A DNA stretch of 64,000 nucleotides, from positions 1 through 64,000 of the forward strand of contig JAMASS010000013.1 in the NCBI GenBank assembly GCA_024761205.1. Direction: 5' to 3'. A model generated the notes under the pieces. That model was given only the letters and a program-made list of their open reading frames with translations, made no database searches and was not told the origin of the DNA. This DNA is from Limisphaerales bacterium. Its GTDB lineage: Bacteria > Verrucomicrobiota > Verrucomicrobiia > Limisphaerales > AAA164-E04. How positions within the stretch are numbered: the first letter of the stretch is position 1; each line of letters begins with the position of its first letter. Of this stretch, positions 17,707 to 24,079 are shown one piece after another. The translations under genes and the position numbers were made by a program.

Positions 17707-18480
17707 ATGAGCCACGTCGACAGCTATCGTCACAACGAAGGCTACGCCGAGTTTCTCGCAGGCTGGGATTCGGCTTTTTACGGAAAGTATGTAGATGCTC
17801 TATCCGCAATCGGTGAGAACCAAAAGATCCTTGATGTCGGCTGCGGTGTCGGACAGGTCGTAAAACAACTGCGAGATCGCGGATTTGATGCCCGCGGCGT
17901 GGACGTTTCCAAACCGAACATTCGCAAGGCCAATGAGCACGTTGGTCACTGCGTAATCTACGGTGGCCAGCAACTTCCCTTCGACGACCAACACTTTGAT
18001 GCAGTCGGAGCATTCAACGTACTCGAGCACGTTGATGAGCCCGAAGCCTTTATCCAAGAACTCACGCGCGTGCTCACTCCCGGTGGTAGACTTGTGATCT
18101 CAAGCCCTAATTTTCTACGCGTTCTTGGCTTTCGGGACTACCACCCCAGAATGCGCGGCATTGGCAACAAATACAAAAACACCCAACGAATCCTCCGGAT
18201 TCGACGCCAAATCAAACGCCACCCTGAGACAGTCCGGTTCGAACGCATGGCTCCCATCATCAAGGAACCATTTACCCCAGACGATGACGCCATCGTGATG
18301 ACCAACCCCTTGGAGATGAAGTTCTTCCTTGAGCAAAACGGTTGCGTGGTAAACGCCGTCAACTGCACTGATCGCCATGTTCCCCGGCTGATTGAGTGGG
18401 CACTAAACCTGCCGGTGCTCAAGTATCTCTGGTTCAACAGCTTCGTGGTCGCAACCAAGAAGGCAGCAACTGACAGTTGA
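17707..18480 (+). CDS. SAM-dependent methyltransferase (class I)
   Basis: From ATG 17707 the product is 257 residues. The SAM-binding motif I is 'ILDVGCGVGQVVKQL' (about residues 38-52). Motif II/acidic loop is 'GVDVSKPNIRKA', and the post-I block is 'FDAVGAFNVLEHVDEP', typical of the Methyltransf_11 group. The C-terminal third is longer and may bind substrate. These enzymes methylate quinones, lipids, sugars or small molecules; nothing here fixes which. A seven-codon longer TTG start is possible. A terminator-like hairpin follows, facing the convergent Nif3 gene. Confidence 0.85.
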   Translation: MSHVDSYRHNEGYAEFLAGWDSAFYGKYVDALSAIGENQKILDVGCGVGQVVKQLRDRGFDARGVDVSKPNIRKANEHVGHCVIYGGQQLPFDDQHFDAVGAFNVLEHVDEPEAFIQELTRVLTPGGRLVISSPNFLRVLGFRDYHPRMRGIGNKYKNTQRILRIRRQIKRHPETVRFERMAPIIKEPFTPDDDAIVMTNPLEMKFFLEQNGCVVNAVNCTDRHVPRLIEWALNLPVLKYLWFNSFVVATKKAATDS

Positions 18481-18500
18481 AAAGACCCAACCGATCAGAC

Positions 18501-18524
18501 AGATCGGAAAAATCAGTCCGATCT
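18501..18524. terminator. Terminator-like hairpin between convergent genes
   Basis: An 8-bp inverted repeat (AGATCGGA / TCCGATCT) with an eight-base A-rich loop sits between stops at 18480 and 18528. Confidence 0.55.
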
Positions 18525-18527
18525 CCC

Positions 18528-19301
18528 TCAAAGCCCTGTGGGATGATCCGCAAAACTCCACTTGATCGCGAATTTCTCGGCAAGATGTTTAGCCAGCGCC
18601 TTGACCCCAAAGGTTTCCGTTGCGTAGTGCCCGCCATAGATCACGTTGATTCCGAGCTCCTCCGCCAGAGCATAAGTCCAATGAGGGCCCTCCCCAGTGA
18701 CAAACGTATCCACCCCCTCTGCCGCCGCTCGATTCATCTCGGTGCCCGCCCCCCCCGTGACAATGCCGATCTGCCGGCAAACCGGATGCCCCCCCGGCAG
18801 AACGGTCGGCTCGACGCCCAAAGCCGCCGAGAGACGATCCACCAAATGCTCCAGCCTAATGCGAGACCGAACCCGCACCCCCAAATTCCGCCCACGATCG
18901 AAAAAGAAAGGCTCATGCCGCCGCCAACCCAGAGCCTTCGCCAAAAGCGCGTTGTTGCCGTACACCGGATGAATATCCAGCGGCAAGTGCGCGCTGTACA
19001 CCGCCAAGCCCGAGCCAACGAGCGTCTCCACCAGATCGAACTGCCGCCCGACCCAAGGATGCTTTGCCGACCAAAAAAGACCATGATGCACCAACAAAAG
19101 ATCAGCGCCGATCTCACCAGCCATCCGGGCTGTCGCCAACGACCCATCCACCGCCGCGGCCACGTGGGAGACACCCGCCCGATTTTCCACCTGCAAGCCA
19201 TTGTGAGCCGCCGGCCAATCATCCAAACCTTCGACTTTCAGCAACCGATCGCAATACTGCACAATCACCCCCAGCGGAATCTTTCGCATCGTCCGATTCA
19301 A
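18528..19301 (-). CDS. Nif3-like dinuclear metal centre protein (GTP cyclohydrolase 1 type 2 family)
   Basis: The 257-residue product matches the Nif3/YbgI family: 'DWPAAHNGLQVEN' near the N-terminus, the metal ligand segment 'ADLLLVHHGLFW' (about residues 66-77), 'YSAHLPLDIHPVYGNN' with a further ligand Asp/His region, and the C-terminal 'VIYGGHYATETFGVKAL'. The family forms toroidal hexamers with two metals per subunit; its biological substrate is not settled despite the annotation as GTP cyclohydrolase-like. ATG at 19301 gives MNRTMRKIPL; a start at the second Met is equally possible. Confidence 0.9.
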   Translation of the reverse strand: MNRTMRKIPLGVIVQYCDRLLKVEGLDDWPAAHNGLQVENRAGVSHVAAAVDGSLATARMAGEIGADLLLVHHGLFWSAKHPWVGRQFDLVETLVGSGLAVYSAHLPLDIHPVYGNNALLAKALGWRRHEPFFFDRGRNLGVRVRSRIRLEHLVDRLSAALGVEPTVLPGGHPVCRQIGIVTGGAGTEMNRAAAEGVDTFVTGEGPHWTYALAEELGINVIYGGHYATETFGVKALAKHLAEKFAIKWSFADHPTGL

Positions 19302-19631
19302 ACAGAGCCCAAACTCTCTTCCAAGCGCAACCCCGCCCCGCTCCAGCCAAAAGCCTCACTCTAGAAATTGAGCGAACAGATGCCAGTGGCCAAAAAATAC
19401 AAACGATCCTTCAATCTGCACCAGAGACTTTGAATCCTATCGCAGTAACGCCCCCTCAAAGGAACCTCGCCCCCACAACCCGGCCCTTTTCTCCGGTGAA
19501 ACGGACGCCGCCTTGGACAGGACGGCCGGAAAGATCGACGGCGTTGACATGGGGGAATAAGGCCAACGGCGCGAACCAAGCGCGTCCGGATATTTCCGGC
19601 AAACCGCCGGACGCAATCGAGTGGGAGTAAA
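19302..19631. other. Gap before the sigma factor gene; nothing recognised
   Basis: No gene is supported. A long plus-strand frame crosses here from within the Nif3 gene, but it is proline/arginine-rich and has no family. The gap should contain the promoter of the downstream sigma factor gene, but no confident -35/-10 pair is visible. Confidence 0.4.
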
Positions 19632-20402
19632 TTGGCGAATTCACGAGGGAAGCGAGATGCCGGCGGGAAAGCGGAATTTGATTGGTTAAATGATTGGCAA
19701 AGGACAACGCCTCGCCATAGGCTTGGTATATATGTGCATAGCATCGATTTCCCCCCCCCCCCCCCGCGCGTGCCTAATGGCTCTCCACAATCGACGCAAA
19801 GCCCCGACGTTGGCGGGCTGGCGGCTTATCTTGTCAATGAAACCCATTGCGGGGGCGAAAACCAATGCCTTGCGCAGAACGAATTTTGGTTAAAAAAGAT
19901 GGTGGGCCGCCAATGCTGCGCCCGGCCCGAGCTGGCCAAAGAAATTTTGCAGGAAGCCTCAATTGCCCTGGTGTTCGCCTTCCGTGAATACAACCCCGTC
20001 AGGGGCGCCTCGCTGCGGACCTTCGCCTTCCACAAAATCCGGGGCCGGCTCAAGGACTTCTTTCGCTTCCAGGATTCCATCGGCCAATACGTTTCCCTGG
20101 AGGAGGCAATCGAAACGGACGGAGGGACGATGCGGCGGGTGGACCTGCTGCTGGAAGGCGCCCCGCCGCCGACCGACCTGGAGGTGGACGCTCACCTGAT
20201 TCTGGCTTGTCTGAACCTGGAAGCCGTCGTTGCTCGTCTGCCCCGGCAACAAGCACGGGCCGTGCGCCTTCGCTTTTGGGAAGACCGGACATTTTTGGAA
20301 ATCGCCCGTGCCCTGCGTGTTTCGAAACCGCGAGCGCACGCGCTCGTCCAAACGGCGATTGCGACCCTTCGAAGGCAACTGCGGAAGGAGGAAATCCTCT
20401 GA
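19632..20402 (+). CDS. Group-3 (FliA-like) sigma-70 family sigma factor, with poly-C run
   Basis: The frame encodes up to 256 residues. Region 2 lies at about residues 90-155 ('LQEASIALVFAFREYNPVRG' then 'FAFHKIRGRLKDFFR', like the F-S-T-Y-A-x-x-R-I-R-G block of FliA/WhiG factors). Region 4 lies at about 195-250 ('VARLPRQQARAVRLRFWED', 'TFLEIARALRVSKPRAHALV', a helix-turn-helix). The TTG start has GGGAG five bases upstream, but the first 45 residues are not family-like. A 15-C run (19751-19765) encodes a proline series inside them, so a one-base slip would turn synthesis off or on. Alternative starts lie nearer or past the run (GTG 19734, GTG 19770). The factor precedes the cysteine-rich peptide cassette and is duplicated, truncated, at 23173-23493, so it probably transcribes the cassette. 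Confidence 0.8.
   Translation: MANSRGKRDAGGKAEFDWLNDWQRTTPRHRLGIYVHSIDFPPPPPRVPNGSPQSTQSPDVGGLAAYLVNETHCGGENQCLAQNEFWLKKMVGRQCCARPELAKEILQEASIALVFAFREYNPVRGASLRTFAFHKIRGRLKDFFRFQDSIGQYVSLEEAIETDGGTMRRVDLLLEGAPPPTDLEVDAHLILACLNLEAVVARLPRQQARAVRLRFWEDRTFLEIARALRVSKPRAHALVQTAIATLRRQLRKEEIL
19751..19765. repeat. Homopolymer run of 15 C inside the sigma factor gene
   Basis: Fifteen consecutive C, flanked by GATTT and GCGCGTG. In the present length the sigma frame from TTG 19632 stays open. At 14 or 16 the upstream frame would be shifted out of the sigma domains. Such tracts mediate phase variation in other bacteria; here that is inference. Confidence 0.95.
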
Positions 20403-20471
20403 TGTCGCCTCGCGTTTTGCGCCCGTCGTCCCCCGGTGAAAAAAAGTCCGCTGAAAATCGCCCTGAGGGGG

Positions 20472-20512
20472 TTAACGCCGGGCCGTTTGTGGCTATAACA
20501 GTAATATGGCTA
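20472..20512 (+). promoter_or_regulatory. Conserved promoter-like element upstream of peptide gene 1
   Basis: The block TTAA-N15-GGCTATAACA-N-TAAT-N2-GGCTA begins about 140 bases before the peptide ATG. The same block, with identical internal spacing and a shared GGCCGTT in the spacer, occurs at 23565-23605 before peptide gene 3. The sequence between and around these blocks has otherwise diverged. The form resembles the FliA class (TAAA-N15-GCCGATAA), which fits the FliA-like sigma factor next door. Confidence 0.6.
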
Positions 20513-20609
20513 CCGTGCGTTAACCGCCGGAAAATTTCCGAGTCGGTCCGGCGTTCGTCGATGGGTTAATGGACTGTAACGGATAATCGTTTGGAGAAAG
20601 AGATAGATC

Positions 20610-20861
20610 ATGAAGAAACTATTTGGAAAAGCCGCCTTGGCGGCCGTGGCGACGGGCTTCGCCGTCGTCAACATCGTCGTCGCCGACAGCAGCGGCAGTG
20701 GAAGCTGCAGCAACAGGTGCGAAATTCCAACCGACATTGGTGTTATGAAAGCTTGTTGCCCTTCAGAGAAGACACCGTGCTGTTTGGAATGCGAAACTGA
20801 ATTGGGAACGGACAGAATAGCTACATGCAAAACGGACGAGAGTAAGTGTGTATGTCCTTAG
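20610..20861 (+). CDS. Secreted ten-cysteine mini-protein, copy 1
   Basis: The 83-residue product begins with a lysine-rich signal peptide (MKKLFGKAALAAVATGFAVV, ending near VVA before DSS). A GSGSG-type linker follows, then a compact domain of about 50 residues with ten cysteines spaced C-x3-C-x11-CC-x6-CC-x2-C-x11-C-x6-C-x-C. Two related genes (20925-21200 and 23702-23986) keep this spacing. The ribosome binding site (TTTGGAGAAAG) is good. The leader is almost identical at DNA level to copy 3 while the mature part differs, as in families of diversifying secreted peptides. I recognise no named family. The leader and small size recall the NVEAL peptides of Bacteroidota, but that motif is absent. 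A toxin, signal or surface component are possible. Confidence 0.8.
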   Translation: MKKLFGKAALAAVATGFAVVNIVVADSSGSGSCSNRCEIPTDIGVMKACCPSEKTPCCLECETELGTDRIATCKTDESKCVCP

Positions 20862-20924
20862 CTTAGGTTAAATACTTTATTTAGGTCTGCTTTCTTGGTA
20901 TTTCTTTTAACCAAAGTAAATCAT

Positions 20925-21200
20925 ATGAAGAAAAAATTATTTGGGAAAATAACTTTAGCAGTAACGGCAGTGGCCTTCGGTGTTGTTGTCAATGTGATTG
21001 CAGATGGCAGCGGCAGCGGCAGCGGATGCCCGGATGAGAATTTCTGCACTATTTCTATGCCGGGTGGCACGGGGACTTCCGGTTGTTGCGCCAAAGATGA
21101 GTCACCATGCTGCATCACTTGTGACACTGAAATGGGGCCTCGCGGGTTTGCAGGTTGCGATTCCGACGAAGATAAGTGCTCTTGTGACCGTTATGGTTAG
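20925..21200 (+). CDS. Secreted ten-cysteine mini-protein, copy 2
   Basis: From ATG 20925 the product is 91 residues. The leader MKKKLFGKITLAVTAVAFGV is followed by cleavage near VIA before DGS, a GSGSGSG linker, and ten cysteines with spacing C-x5-C-x12-CC-x6-CC-x2-C-x11-C-x6-C-x-C. The pairing of prolines before the second CC (SPCC) and the acidic segment before the last two cysteines are shared with copy 1 (TPCC). It lies 63 bases after copy 1, and an AT-rich gap could hold its own promoter; otherwise it is cotranscribed. The DNA of its leader is more diverged than that of copies 1 and 3, so it is the older paralogue. Mature charge is clearly acidic. Function unknown. Confidence 0.78.
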   Translation: MKKKLFGKITLAVTAVAFGVVVNVIADGSGSGSGCPDENFCTISMPGGTGTSGCCAKDESPCCITCDTEMGPRGFAGCDSDEDKCSCDRYG

Positions 21201-21280
21201 TTTAATAGATATGTCGCCTCCGCAGGAGAAAATCACCTTAAGTCCGACAGGCTGCTAGAACATTCTTTCTTTTAGATTGC

Positions 21281-22174
21281 GTGACTGAAAGACAAAAAAA
21301 GCTATTGTTCGTTGGCGTGGTTTCTGTTCTGGCAATCGTCTTTACGACGATAACCAAGTTCAGCGCAACGTGGCGAAAACAGCAGGCCATTGCAAGAGAG
21401 GAAGCACGTGAGGACAGTTGGAAGTCGGCTTCCTTTATCAACTTGACGGATTTTCAGAAGGTGGCTGGGGGTGTTGATGAGATGATGTCTAAGGGGACTA
21501 ATGTTCACCTGCTGAGCGAACAGCAGATGGTAGCTTTGAAGAGCCGAATTCGAAGTTGCTTGGATGCCTACAGTCAAGGAGATTTTGGTAAATATCTCGA
21601 TTTTCGAATGCCCTGCGGCAGAGGTATTGTGACCTTTGATGAAGCAGAGATCAAAAAATATAAGTACAATTTACCAAGCCGTGGTAAATTGCAGGAAGTC
21701 ATAGAGAAAATTCAAGCCAACAGAGACATTCCAAAAACATCGCTGAAAGAACTACAGAGATACTCTCTTTCGAATTCACTAGATGTTTGGAAATATCAAT
21801 GGATTCTTGGTGGCCTCATACGCTACACAGCATCAGGAGGCAGAGTCTGGTGCACAGATTGTTGGACTGGTTTTTCCCCTGATGAGAGTTGGGTTCATAT
21901 TAACGAATTACCTCAGTCAGCAGCTCAGTTGGCCAGACAGAACGGCGATTCTGGGATTTTTACATCGCCTCCAGACCTTAAACTGTCGCCACCGAGCGGA
22001 AAGACTGATTCAACCCCCAAGATGTATGCGGCCGTCCGTCTTCACATGAACACGAAACTCAAAGTATCCGCTCACCCCGTATTTGTTGTCTTTGTTTTGA
22101 CAACCAAGCCCGAGTGCTGGCAGCCAATGTCCTTCGCCTCATGTTATTATATGGGCACAAAGTATATGTTTTGA
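21281..22174 (+). CDS. Membrane-anchored C-x-D-C-W protein, copy 1
   Basis: The 297-residue product starts at GTG with MTERQKKLLFVG, one transmembrane helix at about 7-26, then a large presumably periplasmic part. Shared landmarks with the copies at 22250 and 24080 are 'YSQGDFGKYLDFRMPCGRG' (about residues 98-116), 'LDVWKYQWI' (about 167-175), 'WCTDCWTGFSPDESW' (about 188-202), 'NELPQSAAQLA', 'DSTPKMYAAV' and 'FVLTTKPECWQP' near the end. The C-x-x-C (CTDC) could be redox-active or bind metal. No known family is recognised. Position directly after the cysteine-rich peptides, and repeated there, suggests a partner that folds, processes or anchors them. Confidence 0.75.
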   Translation: MTERQKKLLFVGVVSVLAIVFTTITKFSATWRKQQAIAREEAREDSWKSASFINLTDFQKVAGGVDEMMSKGTNVHLLSEQQMVALKSRIRSCLDAYSQGDFGKYLDFRMPCGRGIVTFDEAEIKKYKYNLPSRGKLQEVIEKIQANRDIPKTSLKELQRYSLSNSLDVWKYQWILGGLIRYTASGGRVWCTDCWTGFSPDESWVHINELPQSAAQLARQNGDSGIFTSPPDLKLSPPSGKTDSTPKMYAAVRLHMNTKLKVSAHPVFVVFVLTTKPECWQPMSFASCYYMGTKYMF

Positions 22175-22249
22175 CTGAAGAGACGTCATGCAATGGTTCG
22201 GTCAATACAGCTTGTCTGAGAAATTTCAATGTAACCGACTTCGAAAAAG

Positions 22250-23143
22250 GTGGTGACAGAGAAACAAAAGCGGGTGTATCTGGTCGTTGGGGTGGTTGCC
22301 ATAGGCATTGGATTAATATTAATGTCCAAGTTCAAGACTGCTTGGGATGACCAACGGAACCAAAGTCTGGGTGAATCGATCGAAGAAAAGTGGGCTCTAA
22401 AATCTCATGTAGCCCTAACCAACCTCACGAAAATAGCCCCGGCCCTTGATGGCATCTTGGCTCAGGCCAACCAACCGGCATCTTCTCAGTCCGAAGCAAA
22501 CCGCCGCACTCAAAAGTCAGATTCAAAATTGTCTGTTGACTTACAGCCTTACAGCCGGGGCGACTTCGACCAATTCGTGAAGTTCCGCATGCCTTGCGGC
22601 AAAGGCGTCAACGTGACCTTCAATCAAAATGAAGTGAAAAAATACGTGGATAATTACCTGCCAACCGTCGAAAAAATGCGCCAGAACTTCCATCAAATCC
22701 CATCCGAACACCAAGCTGCCTTCGAAGGTTATTCTTTGGATAGCGAAATAAAAGTATGGAAATACATGTGGATTATGGCGGGCCAAATGAAATACGAAGT
22801 GTCGGGAGGCCGCGCTTTTTGCAATGATTGCTGGCTGGGGTTTTCTCCGGAACAAAGTTGGGTCAGTTTAAGCGAACTCCCCGTTTCGGCGACGCAACTG
22901 GCGAAAGAAGCCGGCCATCTTGAATTTTCGCGAGACCCGTCGGACCTAGAGTTAGCTCCTCCGCGTAGGAATCGTGATTCCACACCCAAGCTCTACGCCG
23001 CGGTTTGTTTGCATGCCAATGTCGATTCAAAATATGGCCCCCGTCCGGTATATGTCGTCTTTGTTCTGACCACCAAACCGGAAGACTGGGTGCCTATAGG
23101 TTTATCCGATGGATACTATCGCGGCATGGATTACATATTTTAA
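22250..23143 (+). CDS. Membrane-anchored C-x-D-C-W protein, copy 2
   Basis: Two consecutive GTG codons (22250, 22253) can start the protein. The second gives MTEKQKRVY, matching copy 1, after an AAAAAGG ribosome binding site. One transmembrane helix (about 8-26) is followed by the family landmarks: 'YSRGDFDQFVKFRMPCGKG', 'IKVWKYMWIM', 'FCNDCWLGFSPEQSW', 'SELPVSATQLAKE', 'DSTPKLYA' and 'FVLTTKPEDWVP'. In the segment before 'YSRGDF' the DNA equals that of copy 3, but it is read in another frame. An extra eight bases (TTACAGCC duplicated at 22541-22556) together with an upstream indel restore the frame. The result replaces a conserved cysteine (R-S-C-L / Q-N-C-L in the other copies). The gene remains open, so it is called as coding. 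Confidence 0.72.
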   Translation: MVTEKQKRVYLVVGVVAIGIGLILMSKFKTAWDDQRNQSLGESIEEKWALKSHVALTNLTKIAPALDGILAQANQPASSQSEANRRTQKSDSKLSVDLQPYSRGDFDQFVKFRMPCGKGVNVTFNQNEVKKYVDNYLPTVEKMRQNFHQIPSEHQAAFEGYSLDSEIKVWKYMWIMAGQMKYEVSGGRAFCNDCWLGFSPEQSWVSLSELPVSATQLAKEAGHLEFSRDPSDLELAPPRRNRDSTPKLYAAVCLHANVDSKYGPRPVYVVFVLTTKPEDWVPIGLSDGYYRGMDYIF

Positions 23144-23172
23144 CCGGGCAAACAAAAGAGTGTCATGCAACG

Positions 23173-23493
23173 CATCAATGAAACCCATTGCGGAGGCGAA
23201 AACCAATGCCTTGCGCAGAACGAATTTTGGTTAAAAAAGATGGTGGGTCGCCAATGCCGCGCCCGGCCCGAGCTGGCCAAAGAAAGGAAGCCGTCGTTGC
23301 TCGTCTGCCCCGGCAACAAGTACGGGCCGTGCGCCTTCGCTTTTGGGAAGACCGGACATTTTTGGAAATCGCCCGTGCCCTGCGCGTTTCGAAACCGCGA
23401 GCGCACGCGCTCGTCCAAACGGCGATCGCGACCCTTCGAAGGCAGTTGCAGAAGAAGGAAATAAGGCGACTGCAGGAGGAGGGAAACCTGTGA
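23173..23493 (+). pseudogene. Truncated second copy of the sigma factor gene
   Basis: This is a near-identical copy of the sigma gene in two pieces. The first piece corresponds to 19835-19944 (ETHCGGENQCLAQNEFW and onward) and the second to 20219-20400 (AVVARLPRQQVRAVRLRF ... region 4). The 274 bases between, which encode most of region 2, are missing, and 274 is not a multiple of three, so the frame is broken. The 5' poly-C segment is also absent. A frame from ATG 23188 keeps region 4 open (about 101 residues), so a DNA-binding fragment could still be made. Followed at the same distance as in copy 1 by the promoter-like block and a peptide gene. Confidence 0.85.
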
Positions 23494-23564
23494 CACTTGC
23501 CTTTGGATTTTATGCCGCCGCCCGGTCCTCCCGACGAAAAAATCAAAAATCGCTTCGAGAGGGG

Positions 23565-23605
23565 TTAACAAAAGGCCGTTGACGGCTATAACAATAATGA
23601 GGCTA
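23565..23605 (+). promoter_or_regulatory. Conserved promoter-like element upstream of peptide gene 3
   Basis: TTAA-N15-GGCTATAACA-N-TAAT-N2-GGCTA with the same spacing as the block at 20472-20512, including GTTAAC-N4-GGCCGTT at its left half. It ends about 97 bases before the ATG of peptide gene 3. Confidence 0.6.
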
Positions 23606-23701
23606 TCATAACGTCAACGCCGAAGATCGTCACCGAGGCGGTTTCGGTGGACGTCAGATGGGTTAATCGTCAACAAAGAAAAAAACCAAAACGTTACAAC
23701 A

Positions 23702-23986
23702 ATGAAGAAACTATTTGGAAAAGCCGCCTTGGCGGCCGTGGCGATGGGCTTCGCCGTCGTCAACATCATCGCTGGTGACACTAGCGGCAGTGGAAGCTGC
23801 TGCGGTGGGTATTGCATGATAAGCGTGGATGGCAACAAGGCAGAAGCTTGTTGCCCAGCGGGCACTATCCCATGCTGCCGCAGCTGCATCGACGACGGTG
23901 GTCTTTTGGGTAAGGATGTAGTCATATTGTTTGCTACGTGCGTCGGTCCAGGGGCCACTTGCGACTGTGCTACTTTACGCATGTAG
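23702..23986 (+). CDS. Secreted ten-cysteine mini-protein, copy 3
   Basis: The product has 94 residues. The leader (MKKLFGKAALAAVAMGFAVV) is almost base-for-base that of copy 1, as is the SGSGSC linker. The mature part differs, yet keeps the ten-cysteine plan C-x4-C-x11-CC-x6-CC-x2-C-x17-C-x6-C-x-C plus one extra cysteine beside the first. The loop between cysteines 7 and 8 is six residues longer and hydrophobic (KDVVILFAT). Conserved leader with a variable core points to diversifying selection or to recombination after duplication. A strong terminator separates it from the next gene. Mature charge is near neutral, unlike copies 1 and 2. Function unknown. Confidence 0.78.
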   Translation: MKKLFGKAALAAVAMGFAVVNIIAGDTSGSGSCCGGYCMISVDGNKAEACCPAGTIPCCRSCIDDGGLLGKDVVILFATCVGPGATCDCATLRM

Positions 23987-24009
23987 GCAGAGGAAGGAAA
24001 TGCATTGCG

Positions 24010-24049
24010 AAGGGTGAGCTTAGAATCTATTTAAGCTCACCCTTTTATT
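24010..24049 (+). terminator. Strong intrinsic terminator after peptide gene 3
   Basis: A perfect 13-bp stem (AAGGGTGAGCTTA / TAAGCTCACCCTT) with a nine-base loop runs into TTATT. It lies between the peptide gene and the downstream membrane protein gene, so most transcripts from the peptide promoter should end here. Confidence 0.88.
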
Positions 24050-24079
24050 AAAAACAGGTCCTATTTTACAAATCTCACT

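Noticed and set aside
19064..19630. A 188-codon plus-strand frame ending just before the sigma gene
   Set aside because: Most of it lies antisense to the well-supported Nif3 gene, and it is Pro/Arg/His-rich without a domain.
20472..23605. CRISPR array or direct-repeat array between cassette copies
   Set aside because: Only two copies of the block exist, over 3 kb apart, with no regular spacers.
20610..23986. Membership of the NVEAL peptide family of Bacteroidota
   Set aside because: Size, leader and neighbouring DoxX-like gene are similar in style, but the NVEAL motif is absent from all three peptides.
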